A stretch of DNA of 64,000 nucleotides from Deinococcus humi (GCF_014201875.1 NZ_JACHFL010000003.1:124001-188000); one strand, 5' to 3'. Positions 1-10,180 are shown, numbered from the stretch's first letter. Translations and numbers: made by a program. Notes: a model not told the origin generated them from the letters alone.

Positions 1-7
1 AGTTGCC

Positions 8-1084
8 TTGTCCGTGTCCCGCCGTCGACCAACCAGCGTTCCATCGTCCTCTTGGCAACCCGGGCAGCGGCGAATGTTCTTACTGGTGGTCATCATTGAG
101 GTATGTGCCAGCATGGCGGCGCTGTGGTCGCAGGCTCCTGACTTCGACGCTCTGGACATCTGGGCACTGCCTCTGCTGTCAGCGCTGATGCTGAGCGCCC
201 AGTTGCTGCTGGCAATCGGACTGATCCGCTACGAGAAGGCCCTGTCACTGGCTTTTATAGGTGCCTGCACCTATCTGTTGCTGGCCCTGAGCCACCAGTT
301 CAGCGTGATGCCGCCTGGAGCCAGAACGCTTTCGGAGAACACTTACTGGTTTGCGGTGTTATATACGTCTGTGTTCTACGTTTATCCGCCGCGCCTCGCC
401 GCTACCCGTGCCGTCTTGATCCTGAGCATTGCCATGGTCATCTGCGGCTGGCACTTGGCTATGACTGTTCCCGCCGAAACGCGCATGAGCCTGATCGGTG
501 CCACGGCGCAGTTCCTGCTGAGCAGCAGCGTGCTGGTTCTGATCCAGTCGACCTTTGGGGCGCAGCGGGCGCAACTGCTGGCCTCACGCTCGGCTGCCCT
601 GGTTGATGTGCTGACGGGCATTGCCAACCGCCGGGCTGCCGAAGAGCGTCTGCGGGAGCTGGCCGGGCGGAGAGCTGCATACACGGTAGTGCTGTTCGAT
701 CTCGATCATTTCAAGCAGATCAATGATAAGCACGGCCACGCCGCAGGCGACCTGGTGTTGCGCGGCGTGGCGCAATTGTCCCAGGCGCTTGTGCCGCCCG
801 GCGGGATGGCCGCCCGCTGGGGTGGCGAGGAATTCTTGCTGATCCTGCCTCCGCTCGGTGCCAGCCAGGTCAGGAAGCTGTTGAATAATCTACGTAATGA
901 GCTGCGCCAGCAGTGGCACGGCGAGGTGGTGGGGGTGACCGCCTGCTTTGGAGTGACCAGTGCGGATGTCGGAGAGCTGCCCGAGACTGTGATCGCGCGC
1001 GCGGATGAGGCGATGTACAGCGCTAAGCAGCAGGGGCGCAATGATATTCGACTGGCCGAGTGGCGGCGCAGCCCTGCCAGCTAA
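8..1084 (+). CDS. GGDEF diguanylate cyclase, membrane-anchored (5' end uncertain)
   Basis: Predicted to make cyclic di-GMP from two GTP. About 190 N-terminal residues form several hydrophobic membrane spans without a recognised ligand pocket. The cytoplasmic C-terminal half is a GGDEF domain with the metal/GTP segment LFDLDHFKQIND and the active-site loop RWGGEEF near residue 270. GGEEF is a functional variant of GGDEF. No RxxD product-inhibition site is visible just before the loop. The TTG at base 8 is the first usable codon, but the frame is open to the window edge, so the true start may lie upstream; ATG at 74 is another choice. It stands alone, with convergent pgl downstream. The family call is solid; the signal sensed is unknown. 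Confidence 0.85.
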   Translation: MSVSRRRPTSVPSSSWQPGQRRMFLLVVIIEVCASMAALWSQAPDFDALDIWALPLLSALMLSAQLLLAIGLIRYEKALSLAFIGACTYLLLALSHQFSVMPPGARTLSENTYWFAVLYTSVFYVYPPRLAATRAVLILSIAMVICGWHLAMTVPAETRMSLIGATAQFLLSSSVLVLIQSTFGAQRAQLLASRSAALVDVLTGIANRRAAEERLRELAGRRAAYTVVLFDLDHFKQINDKHGHAAGDLVLRGVAQLSQALVPPGGMAARWGGEEFLLILPPLGASQVRKLLNNLRNELRQQWHGEVVGVTACFGVTSADVGELPETVIARADEAMYSAKQQGRNDIRLAEWRRSPAS

Positions 1085-1233
1085 ACGGCAGTCTAGATCT
1101 GCATGTCCACGTCACCGAGGTTCAAATGACAAACAGGATCATTAGGCTTCGCGCTCTTTGAGAGAGTCTACAATTCGTCCCTATATCCCTTCCGCACGCT
1201 GTTCCTATGAAGCTGCCGGGTAAGAGCGTGCCC

Positions 1234-1902
1234 TTATTGCCCCGCCGCCGCCGCCGCGTCCACGAACCAGACCGGATCATGGAGTCGCGCGACAGGATGA
1301 TTTCCACGTCCAGCGCGCACGTCGCTCAGGGCTTTGGCCTTCTTCGCTCCGGACACCAGCAGCCAGCGTTGACGGGCCGCATTGATCTCGGGAAACGTCA
1401 TGGTGATGCGCCACGTGTCCTGCTGGGGCACCCAGTTGGCCACCACCCGTCCGTCTGCACTCAGCGCCGCCGTGTTGGGAAACAGGCTAGCAGTGTGGCC
1501 GTCGTCGCCCATGCCCAGCAGATTCACATCCAGGCGTTCGGGCAGTGCGGCGGCGTAGGCTGCGGCGGCCTCCTCCAGCGGGCGGCGCTCACCTTCCATG
1601 CGGTGAATCTGGGCTGTCGGGACTGGGACGTAGGCCAGCAGGTCACGCTGCGCCGCGCCGTAATTGCTGTCGGGGCTGTCCGGCCCGACACTGCGTTCGT
1701 CACCAAAATAGATGTGGACCGCCTTCCACGGGATGTCCGGCAACTCTCGCAGGGTCGCGTACATCAGCCCTGGTGTACTGCCGCCCGACAGGGCGATATG
1801 GAAGGCTCCGCGCGCCGCGACGGCCTCGCGCGCTGCGCGTGCGAAGGCATTTGCTGCAGCATCTGCTGCAGCCTGGGCTGTGGGAAAGACATGCAGGTTC
1901 AT
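1234..1902 (-). CDS. pgl: 6-phosphogluconolactonase
   Basis: Hydrolyses 6-phosphogluconolactone to 6-phosphogluconate, the second step of the oxidative pentose phosphate pathway. The 222-residue length fits the family. Visible motifs are [13 protein letters not shown] near residue 37, [20 protein letters not shown] near residue 67, and [15 protein letters not shown]. It is the last gene of a minus-strand run gnd-zwf-opcA-pgl, 52 bases after opcA, so all NADPH-producing steps are together. An AGAAGG ribosome-binding sequence precedes the ATG at 1902. In the cell it should act in the cytosol. The assignment is secure. Confidence 0.93.
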   Translation of the reverse strand: MNLHVFPTAQAAADAAANAFARAAREAVAARGAFHIALSGGSTPGLMYATLRELPDIPWKAVHIYFGDERSVGPDSPDSNYGAAQRDLLAYVPVPTAQIHRMEGERRPLEEAAAAYAAALPERLDVNLLGMGDDGHTASLFPNTAALSADGRVVANWVPQQDTWRITMTFPEINAARQRWLLVSGAKKAKALSDVRAGRGNHPVARLHDPVWFVDAAAAAGQ

Positions 1903-1954
1903 GGCTGGCCTTCTCTGAGGGCTGAGGCGGCACCGTTTACAGCTCGCCTCCCGC

Positions 1955-2899
1955 TCACAGGGTCGCCTTGGCCAGCTTCCAGGCCCGCTCGAACATTTCT
2001 CCGCGTTCCGGGCGGGCCATCACGCGGCCCAAGCCCTCGGCCAGCGACATGGCTGGCACATTGACCTCCGAAACGTGTTTCTTATTCTCCCAGACGGCCT
2101 CCACCCGCGCGGTGTCGCCCTCGCCTGCGGCCAGAGAGAAGCGCACGCCCTCGCCCGCCAGCTCCACTCCACACAGATCGCCGTTTTCCCTTCCGCAGCG
2201 GGCCGCCTTGAATTCCACGCTGTCCAGGTTCTTCCAGCCCAATGTGTCGGCTACGAATCCAGCGTACAGGCGGGCGGGGAGGTCCTTACGGCCGGCGTAA
2301 CGCACGGTCAGGTGGTCGACGTGGGGCAACTGCCGGGCCGCCTCGGGACTGTCGAACACCTGTGCCAGTGCTTCGCGCCAGCCCGCCGAGCGGCTCCAGC
2401 CCAGATCGGCCAGGGCATAGTGCCGGGCCGGGGGAATGTCCAGCGTTAGACTGTCGGCGATCACCTGATCGGCGATGTCAGTCAGCTCGTGCAGCAGCGG
2501 CCCGCCGGGCTTGATGTCCGCACCCCACCACACATGATTGACGGTAGCGGGGCGGAGCAGCGGGAGAATCGCGCCCTGAAGCTGCTCGGTGCTGGCGTCC
2601 AGGGTCAGCCGTTCCACGAAGGTTCCACCGCGCTGGGACACCAGACTGGCGTGAACCATCAGATCGTCGGTGCCGTCCATCACACCGATGATCTGCCGCC
2701 CGGCGTAACGCCCTTCCAGGCCCGCCAGCGCCTCTTGCACCCGTCCGAGATGCTGGCGAACGGTGAGCGCAATGATATTGCCGGTGTAGGCCCGGGTTTC
2801 CACGTTGGTCTGCGCCCACAGTTCGTCCAACGTCACCTGCGCCTTGCGGACGGAGGTCTCGACGGGACCGATGGTCTTGTCGGCGGAGGGCCTGGTCAT
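1955..2899 (-). CDS. opcA: OpcA-type glucose-6-phosphate dehydrogenase assembly protein
   Basis: OpcA-family proteins assist assembly or redox activation of glucose-6-phosphate dehydrogenase; they are best known in cyanobacteria and actinobacteria. This 314-residue protein lies directly after zwf (70-base gap) and before pgl, the classical context. Recognisable segments are [19 protein letters not shown] near the N-terminus, [20 protein letters not shown] in the middle, and [13 protein letters not shown] towards the end. A GGAG Shine-Dalgarno sequence lies seven bases before the ATG at 2899. No catalytic residues are expected. The call rests on sequence style and context together. Confidence 0.88.
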   Translation of the reverse strand: MTRPSADKTIGPVETSVRKAQVTLDELWAQTNVETRAYTGNIIALTVRQHLGRVQEALAGLEGRYAGRQIIGVMDGTDDLMVHASLVSQRGGTFVERLTLDASTEQLQGAILPLLRPATVNHVWWGADIKPGGPLLHELTDIADQVIADSLTLDIPPARHYALADLGWSRSAGWREALAQVFDSPEAARQLPHVDHLTVRYAGRKDLPARLYAGFVADTLGWKNLDSVEFKAARCGRENGDLCGVELAGEGVRFSLAAGEGDTARVEAVWENKKHVSEVNVPAMSLAEGLGRVMARPERGEMFERAWKLAKATL

Positions 2900-2969
2900 A
2901 GGTTCACTCCTCGGGAGTACAGGTTGAAAGTTGCTACGTCCTGGGGAGCCCCAGGCCGCTTCTCCACGT

Positions 2970-4646
2970 TCACAGCCGCCTCCAGCGCCGGTCCGGGCCG
3001 ATCAGCTTCTCCGCGTCCTCCGGGCCCCAGGTGCCGGCGGCGTAATTGGGAAAATCGGGAGTCTGGCCCTTGCCGGGGCGCACGTCCCAGGCCTCCAGAA
3101 TGCCGCTGACGATCTGCCAGGCATGGTCCACCTCGTCCTCGCGCGGAAACAGGGTGGCGTCACCGATCAGGGCGTCGAGCAGCAACCTCGAATACGGGCT
3201 TTCAAGCTGCGCCCCGAAAGCGTCGTAGCGGAAGTCCATGACGACCTCGCGCAGGACCATTTCCTGGCCCGGCGATTTGGAGGAAAACTTCAGACTGACC
3301 CCCTCGTCGGGCTGAATGCGGAAGGCCAGCACGTTGCGTTCCAGGCCGCCAGGAAAGATGCCCAGCGGGGCCCGCTTGAAGACCACAGCGATTTCCGTGA
3401 CCTTCTTGGGCAGGCGCTTGCCGGTGCGCAGGAAGAAGGGCACGCCCTGCCAGCGCCAGTTGTCGATTTCCAATTTGACGGCCACGTAGGTGGAGGTGCG
3501 GCTGCCATCATCGACGCCGGGTTCCTCGCGGTAGCCCGGTACCTTCTGACCGTCCATGCTGCCCGGGCCATACTGACCGCGGACCGCCACTTCTCCCACA
3601 CGTCCGGCGGGAATAGGTTTGACGGCCCGCAACACCTTGGTCTTCTCGTCGCGGATGGCGTCGGCGTCAAATGCGGCGGGCGCTTCCATCGCCGTCAGCG
3701 CGAACAGCTGCATCAGGTGGTTCTGCAGCATATCGCGCACGATCCCCGCTTCCTCGTAGTATCCGGCGCGGCCTTCCAGGCCCAGGTCCTCGGCCGCCGT
3801 GATCTGGACGTGGTCCACGTAGCCCCGGTTCCACAGCGGCTCAAAGATGGCGTTGCCGAAGCGGATCGCCATGAGATTCTGCACCGTCTCCTTGCCCAGG
3901 TAATGGTCGATGCGGTAGACCTGCGACTCGTCCCAGGTGTCGTGGATGGCGGCGTTCAGCCGACGTGCGCTGTCCAGATCGCGTCCGAAAGGCTTCTCGA
4001 TCACGAGCCTGCGCCAGCCCTCGGACTGATCAGCCAGGCCCAGGCGGCCCAGGCCATTGCTGATCGGCTCGAACAGGCTGGGCGGGGTGGACAGGTAGAA
4101 CAGCGCATTCTTGCGCCCGCCGTGCGCTTCCTCGGCACGGTCCAGTTCCTTGCCCACCAGATCGTAGACCTCGTCCTCACCGAACTCGCCGAACTCGTAG
4201 AACAGCAGTTCGCGGAATTTCTCCAGACTGCCCGGCTGGATCGTGTCGGTCTCCTTGCTCTCCTGCAACGCCTTGACCGCGTAGTCCTTGAACTCCTCGT
4301 CGGTCATCTCCTGACGGCCCACGCCCACGATATTGAAGGCGCTGCCCAGCAGTCCGTCCTGCCACAGCCCGAAAATGGCGGGCAGCAGCTTCCGTCGCGA
4401 CAGGTCACCCGTCACTCCAAAGATGACCAGGGTGGCCGGTTCAGGGGCACGGGTCCGGCGCATGGTGGCTCGGAAAGGGTTCTGACCGTCGGCTCCAGCC
4501 GCGCTCCGTGTGCGCTTGCGCGACCTCGCTGGAGTTGAGGAGGAAGAACCCTTCCTGGTCACGGGCTTTTTCTGGGTTGCCCCTTCGGAAGCCGAATTGG
4601 AGGGCTGCTCAGGCTCCGCCGCCTTCTTGCCACGCTTCGCAGTCAT
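2970..4646 (-). CDS. zwf: Glucose-6-phosphate 1-dehydrogenase with basic N-terminal extension
   Basis: Oxidises glucose 6-phosphate to 6-phosphogluconolactone with NADP. The dinucleotide motif [19 protein letters not shown] lies near residue 75, and the substrate/active-site motif [14 protein letters not shown] near residue 240. At 558 residues it exceeds the usual length of about 490-510 because of a 70-residue N-terminal tail rich in Lys, Arg, Ser, Thr and Ala, with no predicted fold. Its ATG overlaps the gnd stop as ATGA, implying translational coupling, and this supports translation of the tail. Alternative internal starts exist (Met62), so the extension is likely but unproven. Confidence 0.93.
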   Translation of the reverse strand: MTAKRGKKAAEPEQPSNSASEGATQKKPVTRKGSSSSTPARSRKRTRSAAGADGQNPFRATMRRTRAPEPATLVIFGVTGDLSRRKLLPAIFGLWQDGLLGSAFNIVGVGRQEMTDEEFKDYAVKALQESKETDTIQPGSLEKFRELLFYEFGEFGEDEVYDLVGKELDRAEEAHGGRKNALFYLSTPPSLFEPISNGLGRLGLADQSEGWRRLVIEKPFGRDLDSARRLNAAIHDTWDESQVYRIDHYLGKETVQNLMAIRFGNAIFEPLWNRGYVDHVQITAAEDLGLEGRAGYYEEAGIVRDMLQNHLMQLFALTAMEAPAAFDADAIRDEKTKVLRAVKPIPAGRVGEVAVRGQYGPGSMDGQKVPGYREEPGVDDGSRTSTYVAVKLEIDNWRWQGVPFFLRTGKRLPKKVTEIAVVFKRAPLGIFPGGLERNVLAFRIQPDEGVSLKFSSKSPGQEMVLREVVMDFRYDAFGAQLESPYSRLLLDALIGDATLFPREDEVDHAWQIVSGILEAWDVRPGKGQTPDFPNYAAGTWGPEDAEKLIGPDRRWRRL

Positions 4647-5719
4647 TCGTTGCCCTCAACGCGTTCCTGGCCGGTTTCACCCAGTTGCTCTTGCATGGAC
4701 CCGTCGCCCTGCTGCCCGTCCCTGGAGGCGTGAATGTTTTCCGGTGCAGCGGCCTTGGGGTGCTGGCCCGGCTCCACTTCCGGCACGAAGCCTTCCTTTT
4801 TCGGCGTTTCCAGCGTCTTGACCGCATGACCGCCGAAGGCGCGGCGCATGGCCGACAGCATCTGCCCGGCATAGCTCGTTTCCTGCTGGCTGCGGAAGCG
4901 CATTTGGGTCGCCAGCGTCATCACGGGGGTTGGCACCCCCTGTTCGATGCTGTCGATGATGGTCCAGCGCCCCTCACCGCTGTCGGCCACATAGTCCGAG
5001 AGCTGGTTGAAATCCGCCGAATTCTTGAGGGCCTCGGCCGTCAGGTCCAGCAACCACGAGCGGATGACACTGCCGTACCGCCACAGCTCGGCGATCTGGG
5101 CCATGTCCAGCCCAAACTCCTCCTTGTGACGCATCAGCTCGAAACCCTCGGCGTAGGACTGCATCATGCCGTACTCGATGCCGTTGTGGACCATCTTGAC
5201 GTAGTGGCCGGATCCTGACGGACCCATCCGTCCCCAGCCCTTATCCGGCTCAGGGGCCAGCACTTCCAAGACCGGGCGCATGCGCTCCACAGCTTCTTCC
5301 GCGCCGCCCACCATCATAGCGTAGCCCTCGGACAGGCCCCAGACACCACCGGAAGTGCCCACATCCACCATATGGATGCCCTTGGCCTCCAGGTGCTCGG
5401 CGCGGCGCATGGTGTCCTTGAAATTGCTGTTGCCGCCGTCCACCACAATGTCGCCGGGGGCCAGGCGCTGACCGAGATCATCGATCACCGACTGTGTGAT
5501 CTTGCCGGCCGGGACCATCACCCACACCGCTCTTTGACCGGGCTCGCCCAGCGCCCCGATCAATTCGTCCATCGTGCGCGCGCCCTTCGCGCCCTGCTTC
5601 TCGATCAGCGCGACGCTTTCCTCGCTGCGATCAAAGCCGACGACCTCCTGGCCACCGCGTGTCAGGCGCAGGACCATATTGCCGCCCATCTTGCCCAGAC
5701 CGATCATACCCATTTTCAT
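4643..5719 (-). CDS. gnd: 6-phosphogluconate dehydrogenase (decarboxylating), short type
   Basis: Converts 6-phosphogluconate to ribulose 5-phosphate with reduction of NAD(P) and loss of CO2. The Rossmann motif [11 protein letters not shown] is at the N-terminus; [13 protein letters not shown] and [14 protein letters not shown] are substrate/catalytic segments; [20 protein letters not shown] follows. At 358 residues it belongs to the short bacterial class rather than the 470-residue class. It ends in a polar, acidic tail of about 35 residues. The start at 5719 is chosen because GGAGG lies six bases upstream; a further 26 codons are open upstream but lack such a signal. First gene of the gnd-zwf-opcA-pgl operon. 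Confidence 0.92.
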   Translation of the reverse strand: MKMGMIGLGKMGGNMVLRLTRGGQEVVGFDRSEESVALIEKQGAKGARTMDELIGALGEPGQRAVWVMVPAGKITQSVIDDLGQRLAPGDIVVDGGNSNFKDTMRRAEHLEAKGIHMVDVGTSGGVWGLSEGYAMMVGGAEEAVERMRPVLEVLAPEPDKGWGRMGPSGSGHYVKMVHNGIEYGMMQSYAEGFELMRHKEEFGLDMAQIAELWRYGSVIRSWLLDLTAEALKNSADFNQLSDYVADSGEGRWTIIDSIEQGVPTPVMTLATQMRFRSQQETSYAGQMLSAMRRAFGGHAVKTLETPKKEGFVPEVEPGQHPKAAAPENIHASRDGQQGDGSMQEQLGETGQERVEGNE

Positions 5720-5924
5720 TGAGCTCACCTCCGTTAGGGGGAAACGCTTCCATAGCTTCTGTCTGCAGGATTCCCCGTGTGTCTCACTGTCCAGCAAGCA
5801 TGATACGCGCGCCTATTCTTGGGAGAAACTTGTCCTGATCTTCATTGCCACCTGACTGGCCGCAGCAGGCGAGGCGGGGCCAGCGAGCGTATTTCAGGCG
5901 GGAATACGGTGCATTCAGGAGTGG

Positions 5925-5930
5925 TACGTT
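5925..5930 (+). promoter_or_regulatory. Leaderless-type -10 box of mqnC
   Basis: TACGTT followed by exactly six bases and the mqnC ATG. The spacing places transcription start at the start codon, as described for many Deinococcus genes. Confidence 0.6.
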
Positions 5931-5936
5931 GACGGT

Positions 5937-7127
5937 ATGACCGCCCTTTCCCCCACTTCACCCGCCGCAGTGCTGGACAAGGCTGCGCGCGGCGAAAGAC
6001 TGAATGCTGCCGAGATCGAGGCGCTGTACGGACTGCCGCTGCCGGACGTGGCTGGGGTCGCCAACGCCCTGCGCCTGGAGAGGCGGGACCCGGACACCGT
6101 AACCTTCCTGATCGACCGCAACATCAACTACACGAACATCTGCAATGTGGGCTGCAACTTCTGCGCCTTCTACCGCACCCGGCGTCAGCAGGACAGCTAT
6201 ACCCTGGACTACCAGGAGATCAGCGCCAAGATCGTGGAGCTTGAAGAGGTCGGTGGCACCCGCATCCTGATGCAAGGCGGCGTGAATCCCGAACTGGGTC
6301 TGGACTATTACACCGGTCTGCTGCGGCACATCAAGGCAAATCACCCCACCATCCGCATCGACGCGTTCTCGCCGGAAGAAGTGCTGTTCATGGAGAAGAC
6401 CTTCGGTCTGAGCCTGGACGCCTTGCTGGACACCCTGATCGAGGCTGGTCTGGACGGCCTGCCAGGCGCAGGCGGTGAGATCCTGGAAGACGACGTCCGG
6501 GCCAGGGCCGCCCCTGCCCGCATTCGCAGCGAGGACTGGTTCCGCATCATCGACGCTGCCCAGCGCAAGGGGTTGTATACCATCGCCACCATGGTGATCG
6601 GCTTCGGCGAGACCTTTGCCCAGCGCGCCAGCCACCTCCTGAAGATCCGCGAGCAGCAGGACAAGGCCAACCGCGACTACAACGGCAACGGCTTCTCGGG
6701 CTTCGCGATGTGGACCCTGCAGACCGAGCACACCCGGCTGGCCGGCAAGGCCCCCGGCGCCACCGCACACGAGTACCTGCAACAGCTGGCTGTGGCCCGT
6801 ATCGCGCTGGACAACCTGCACAACATCCAGGCGTCTTGGCCCGCGCAGGGCTTCAAGGTGGCGCAAGCGGCGCTGTATTACGGGGCGAACGATCTGGGCT
6901 CCACCATGCTGGAAGAGAATGTAGTGTCGGCGGCAGGTGGTGGCGGACGCCACAAGGCCACCGTGCGCGAACTGGTGCGTATTGCGGTGGACGCCGGCTT
7001 TACCCCGGCCATCCGCAACAGCCGTTTCGAGATCATCGAGTGGCCCGACGTGCAGACGGCGCTGGGCCACCACGAGTCCAACCCGGAAGAGGCCCGCGCC
7101 GTGGGGGCCGCCCTGGCGGCTGGTTAA
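5937..7127 (+). CDS. mqnC: Cyclic dehypoxanthinyl futalosine synthase (radical SAM), menaquinone pathway
   Basis: Radical-SAM enzyme of the futalosine route to menaquinone; it cyclises dehypoxanthine futalosine. The iron-sulfur motif CNVGCNFCAF (CxxxCxxC) lies near residue 68, followed by GGTRILMQGGVNPELGLDYY and a TIM-barrel body. The segment IDAFSPEEVLFMEKTFGLSL and the late GSTMLEENVVSAAGGG are typical of MqnC rather than MqnE. At 396 residues it has the expected length. It appears leaderless: TACGTT at 5925-5930 sits six bases before the ATG and there is no Shine-Dalgarno sequence. Divergent from gnd. No other menaquinone genes are in the window. Confidence 0.9.
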   Translation: MTALSPTSPAAVLDKAARGERLNAAEIEALYGLPLPDVAGVANALRLERRDPDTVTFLIDRNINYTNICNVGCNFCAFYRTRRQQDSYTLDYQEISAKIVELEEVGGTRILMQGGVNPELGLDYYTGLLRHIKANHPTIRIDAFSPEEVLFMEKTFGLSLDALLDTLIEAGLDGLPGAGGEILEDDVRARAAPARIRSEDWFRIIDAAQRKGLYTIATMVIGFGETFAQRASHLLKIREQQDKANRDYNGNGFSGFAMWTLQTEHTRLAGKAPGATAHEYLQQLAVARIALDNLHNIQASWPAQGFKVAQAALYYGANDLGSTMLEENVVSAAGGGGRHKATVRELVRIAVDAGFTPAIRNSRFEIIEWPDVQTALGHHESNPEEARAVGAALAAG

Positions 7128-7130
7128 GCC

Positions 7131-7550
7131 ATGCTGGCGCTGGCCGTCGTCATCTGTGAATGCGGCCCCGCTGAGGCCTGGGACGCCCTCGCGGCCCCCA
7201 CCCCTCCGCCTGAAGCGGGGGAGTTGATGGAACCCGGACAGCCCAGTCCCTGGCAGGCCGAGGCCCGCTTCATGATCGCCAACGCGGACGAACTGTTGGG
7301 CCTGCTGGAGCGTGCTGGCGTGGCTGACCGCGCCCATCCCAGGCACCTCAGCACCATGGTCAGTGCCGATCTGCTGTTCGAGGACGGTGATATTACTGGA
7401 GAAACGTGGCTGAGCCGCAAGGATCTGACGTTGCTGAAACCATATGCCACGCCAGAGATGCGGGCACGGATCGACGCCTGGGACGCGTTTTCACAGGTCT
7501 TCGAGGACGCTGGACAGGTCACCCGGCTGATCGTGTGGTTTATCCGCTAG
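7131..7550 (+). CDS. Hypothetical protein downstream of mqnC
   Basis: I do not recognise this 139-residue protein. It starts three bases after the mqnC stop, so it probably shares the mqnC transcript and may be translated by coupling; no ribosome-binding site is apparent. The sequence has a hydrophobic start, a proline-rich stretch (PTPPPEAGEL) near residue 25, and then a compact region containing WLSRKDLTLLKPYATPEMR. No catalytic motif, metal site or clear membrane span is visible. The N-terminal 25 residues could also be a weak signal sequence. Codon bias and position support a real gene. Confidence 0.6.
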   Translation: MLALAVVICECGPAEAWDALAAPTPPPEAGELMEPGQPSPWQAEARFMIANADELLGLLERAGVADRAHPRHLSTMVSADLLFEDGDITGETWLSRKDLTLLKPYATPEMRARIDAWDAFSQVFEDAGQVTRLIVWFIR

Positions 7551-7715
7551 AGAGGAAAGAGGGAATCGCTACTAGAACGGGCTGGAGGAGGCCACCGTCT
7601 CGCTCTGGGACTGGAGACTTACAACTTAAGCGCTTTGTGGTCAGGCCCCACAGTGGTCATCAGTTGCTTTGTGTGCAGCCAGCGCGGCGATATTCTCTGC
7701 GGCAACTGCCCCAAC

Positions 7716-9542
7716 TCAACCGACGTTGACCTCCGCTTCCTGGGTCGGCTGAGCAGCGGCAGCCAGCCAATCCCCATGCCGGGCCAGAATTACGTTGAAC
7801 CCAGGAACGCGCGCAACTGTCAAGTCGTGCAGGGGCATCGGCGCGTGCCCTGGCATGATCACCGCCCATTCCCTGCGGAAATCACGGCGCAGCGTGATGG
7901 CGCGTGCGCCGAACTGCAGCGATAGCGGCGGATCGTCGCGCAGTTCCACGCACACGCCTGAACCGTCCACGGGGAGGTGGACACGACTCTGCTTAAGTGG
8001 GGGGGGCAAATCTTCCCAGCGGTGGGCGGCGACATCGATTGCTCCGGCCAGTCGGTCATCCCAGGTGCCCGTCAACCCCAGCGGCCGCGCCGCAGCCCGC
8101 AGGGTGTCCAGAATGGCCTGTGCATTGTGTGGGGCCAGGTGGGCGCACAGGGCCTCGGCCCCCTTGCGGGCAAAACACATCAGCGCGGTAGGCGAGGCCA
8201 GGGCGTACTTGGCAGCGCTGCTGGCCGTCAGAGATCCGGAATCCACCCGGCCGTCACGCAGCAGTTGGGCGGCGGCCCGGCCCAGGCGAAGGGCAGCGTA
8301 CGATTCTGCCGGGTCCAGCAGCAGCGAGACGGCTCGGCCCAGCGAGACCAGTCGGACCAGTTCATCGTGTGGACTGGTCTGGGCACGCAGCAGCAGGTAC
8401 GCGCCACTCACGAAGGCCCGGAACTGCGTGTGGGGCAGTTTCAGGGTCACGCCGCGTTCCAAGGGGTCTGCCTGGGGTTGCAGCAACGCCACCTGATTGC
8501 CGGCCAGCAGTTGCCAGTTGTGACCGATGGCCTGCCAGTGGAAATCCGTTTCCCGCCAGCGCACGCCCTGGGCGCCCGGCAGGTAAATGACAAGGTCAGC
8601 CGCGCCGTCATCTGGCGCGCGCAGGGCGATGTTGGGCTGGACCGCGTACAGCACGCTGTGATTGGGAACGCCGACCAGCGTCGGCTGCGGATCGCTGGCC
8701 AGCAGTGGCCCCAGACCCTCGGTCAGGTCTCTTGCCGCCTGTCGGATAGCCGGACGCTCACGTGGATCGCGTGATGAGGGCTCGAACTGGGTCTGCAGGG
8801 CCTGGATCAGGGTGTCCTTGGCCTGAGGGGCCAGTTGTTCACGCTCGGCGGCGGCCACCCAGGCCCGCAGGACATCTTCATCGGGGTGACGTGGAAAGGG
8901 CGTCTCCTGAATCTGTGTCAGGGCTGTTTCCAGCCGCGCACTTCCGCCAGGCTGAAGCAGCAGTTCAACCGCGGCCTCCATCAGCACCTGCAGGACCTGG
9001 GGGTTGTCCAGAGCGGTCAGTGGATCGTTCAGTTTGGGGACAGCGAAGGTGATTTGACCGGCCAGCCCCGCCTGCCCGGCCCGCTCGGCGTTTTCCAGCG
9101 CGGCGTACAGCACCCGCAGGCTGAGCAGTTCTGGCTCTCGGCGCCAGTCGGCCAGGTGGCTCTTCAGGGCAGCGCGCGCGGCGTCTCCCCAGGCCAGCAC
9201 GTGCAACTCGTGCCACGCCTGCGCCTCCTCGGACTCGCTGTTCGGCGTGACATCCCAGAGAGCCTGTTGTGGGGGCAGGGGAGAGGCGGCCTGCGGCCTG
9301 CTGAGGGTTTTCTGATACGCACGGAACTGACGATCTGCCTCCAGCAGCCGTCGGTACAGCGCCGATTCCAGCGGCGCGCTCAGCAATTCTTCACGCAGGT
9401 TGGCCAGCGCACGCCGTCCGCTGCGGGGCACCCGGCCCTGCAGCGTATCGGCCACGCGGTACTCGTAGAGCTCGACGAGTTCTGCCCAGCGCTCCCCCAG
9501 GCCTGGAGAAGAGTTCATGCCGCTGTCCATATCACGCGTCAT
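7716..9542 (-). CDS. Large hypothetical protein, 608 residues
   Basis: No family recognised. The protein is soluble-looking, starting with a helical, charged region (ERWAELVELYEYRVADTLQG), then alanine/leucine-rich helices with TPR-like or HEAT-like composition to about residue 300, then a beta-rich half (LPGAQGVRWRETDFHWQAIG; GVTLKLPHTQFRAFVSGAYL). There is no signal peptide, membrane span or Walker motif. The C-terminal segment LQFGARAITLRRDFRREWAV is followed by a short variable tail. Starts at 9542, 9530 and 9518 are all possible; none has a strong ribosome-binding site. It is flanked by unrelated genes, so context does not help. Confidence 0.65.
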   Translation of the reverse strand: MTRDMDSGMNSSPGLGERWAELVELYEYRVADTLQGRVPRSGRRALANLREELLSAPLESALYRRLLEADRQFRAYQKTLSRPQAASPLPPQQALWDVTPNSESEEAQAWHELHVLAWGDAARAALKSHLADWRREPELLSLRVLYAALENAERAGQAGLAGQITFAVPKLNDPLTALDNPQVLQVLMEAAVELLLQPGGSARLETALTQIQETPFPRHPDEDVLRAWVAAAEREQLAPQAKDTLIQALQTQFEPSSRDPRERPAIRQAARDLTEGLGPLLASDPQPTLVGVPNHSVLYAVQPNIALRAPDDGAADLVIYLPGAQGVRWRETDFHWQAIGHNWQLLAGNQVALLQPQADPLERGVTLKLPHTQFRAFVSGAYLLLRAQTSPHDELVRLVSLGRAVSLLLDPAESYAALRLGRAAAQLLRDGRVDSGSLTASSAAKYALASPTALMCFARKGAEALCAHLAPHNAQAILDTLRAAARPLGLTGTWDDRLAGAIDVAAHRWEDLPPPLKQSRVHLPVDGSGVCVELRDDPPLSLQFGARAITLRRDFRREWAVIMPGHAPMPLHDLTVARVPGFNVILARHGDWLAAAAQPTQEAEVNVG

Positions 9543-9776
9543 CCTGCGGCGCGGGGACGTATCTCAGGCACGGGGCGGCCGGGCCCACTTTCGGGAGTCG
9601 TGGGATCAGGCCCCATCGCTTCTGGACCGCCTCCGGCATCTTCCGGCCACTATGCGCCGGGCACTCATACAAAAAACTGTCTGCCAGTCCGCTGCGCGCT
9701 GACTGGTTCTGAAGCGTTTCTTGAATTGGCAGTCGGCCATACCATCGGCGACTCCAGCCGAGTGGCACCTTGAGGT

Positions 9777-10118
9777 ATGGCACACATTGACCTTTCGATC
9801 CCGAAAAGCGTGCAGGAAAATGCGAAGAGGGCACTGAAATTGCGTGACGAGTATGGCTTCGGTGGTACAGAAGTCGGCGAACATATGGCCGAGCAACTTG
9901 CGGAAGGTGGCGACCTGACCGAGGAAGAGGTGCGCCATGTCTCGCAGTATTTCCCGCGCCACGCCGGGGACAATTTGGACGAAACGGGTCAGGGGGACGA
10001 GAGGCCCTCACGCGGGTACATTGCCTGGATGCTGTGGGGCGGCGACGAGGGCCGCGAGTGGAGCGAGGGCGTCGTGAAAAAGCTCGACGAGCGTGACGAG
10101 AAGGAACAGAAAGGCTAA
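9777..10118 (+). CDS. Small protein resembling a phage-protein-associated domain
   Basis: A 113-residue charged protein. Its pattern (PKSVQENAKRALKLRDEYGF, GGTEVGEHMAEQLAEGGDLT, VRHVSQYFPRHAGDN, then RGYIAWMLWGGDEGREWSEG) resembles a conserved region I know from tailed-phage proteins, especially near prohead protease or portal modules, where GGTEVG, a FxRH segment and a WxLWGGDxG motif recur. Here it stands alone, with no other phage gene nearby. It ends in a Lys/Glu-rich tail. No clear Shine-Dalgarno sequence precedes the ATG. Function unknown; the phage link is by motif memory only. Confidence 0.65.
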   Translation: MAHIDLSIPKSVQENAKRALKLRDEYGFGGTEVGEHMAEQLAEGGDLTEEEVRHVSQYFPRHAGDNLDETGQGDERPSRGYIAWMLWGGDEGREWSEGVVKKLDERDEKEQKG

Positions 10119-10132
10119 GGGAAGCGAAATGC

Positions 10133-10168
10133 GCGGGGGCCGGAGCGCAATTGCTGCTCCAGCCCCGC
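10133..10168 (-). terminator. Hairpin downstream of obgE
   Basis: GC-rich inverted repeat (10133-10146 against 10156-10168, with mismatches) lying between the ends of convergent genes. On the minus strand it is followed by a moderately T-rich stretch. Plausible terminator for obgE. Confidence 0.45.
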
Positions 10169-10180
10169 CCTGTCCAGCGG

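Noticed and set aside
2931..4538. 535-residue open frame on the plus strand
   Set aside because: Antisense to zwf, whose motifs are unmistakable on the minus strand.
5958..7346. 462-residue minus-strand frame
   Set aside because: Antisense to mqnC and its neighbour; His/Gln/Val-rich shadow composition.
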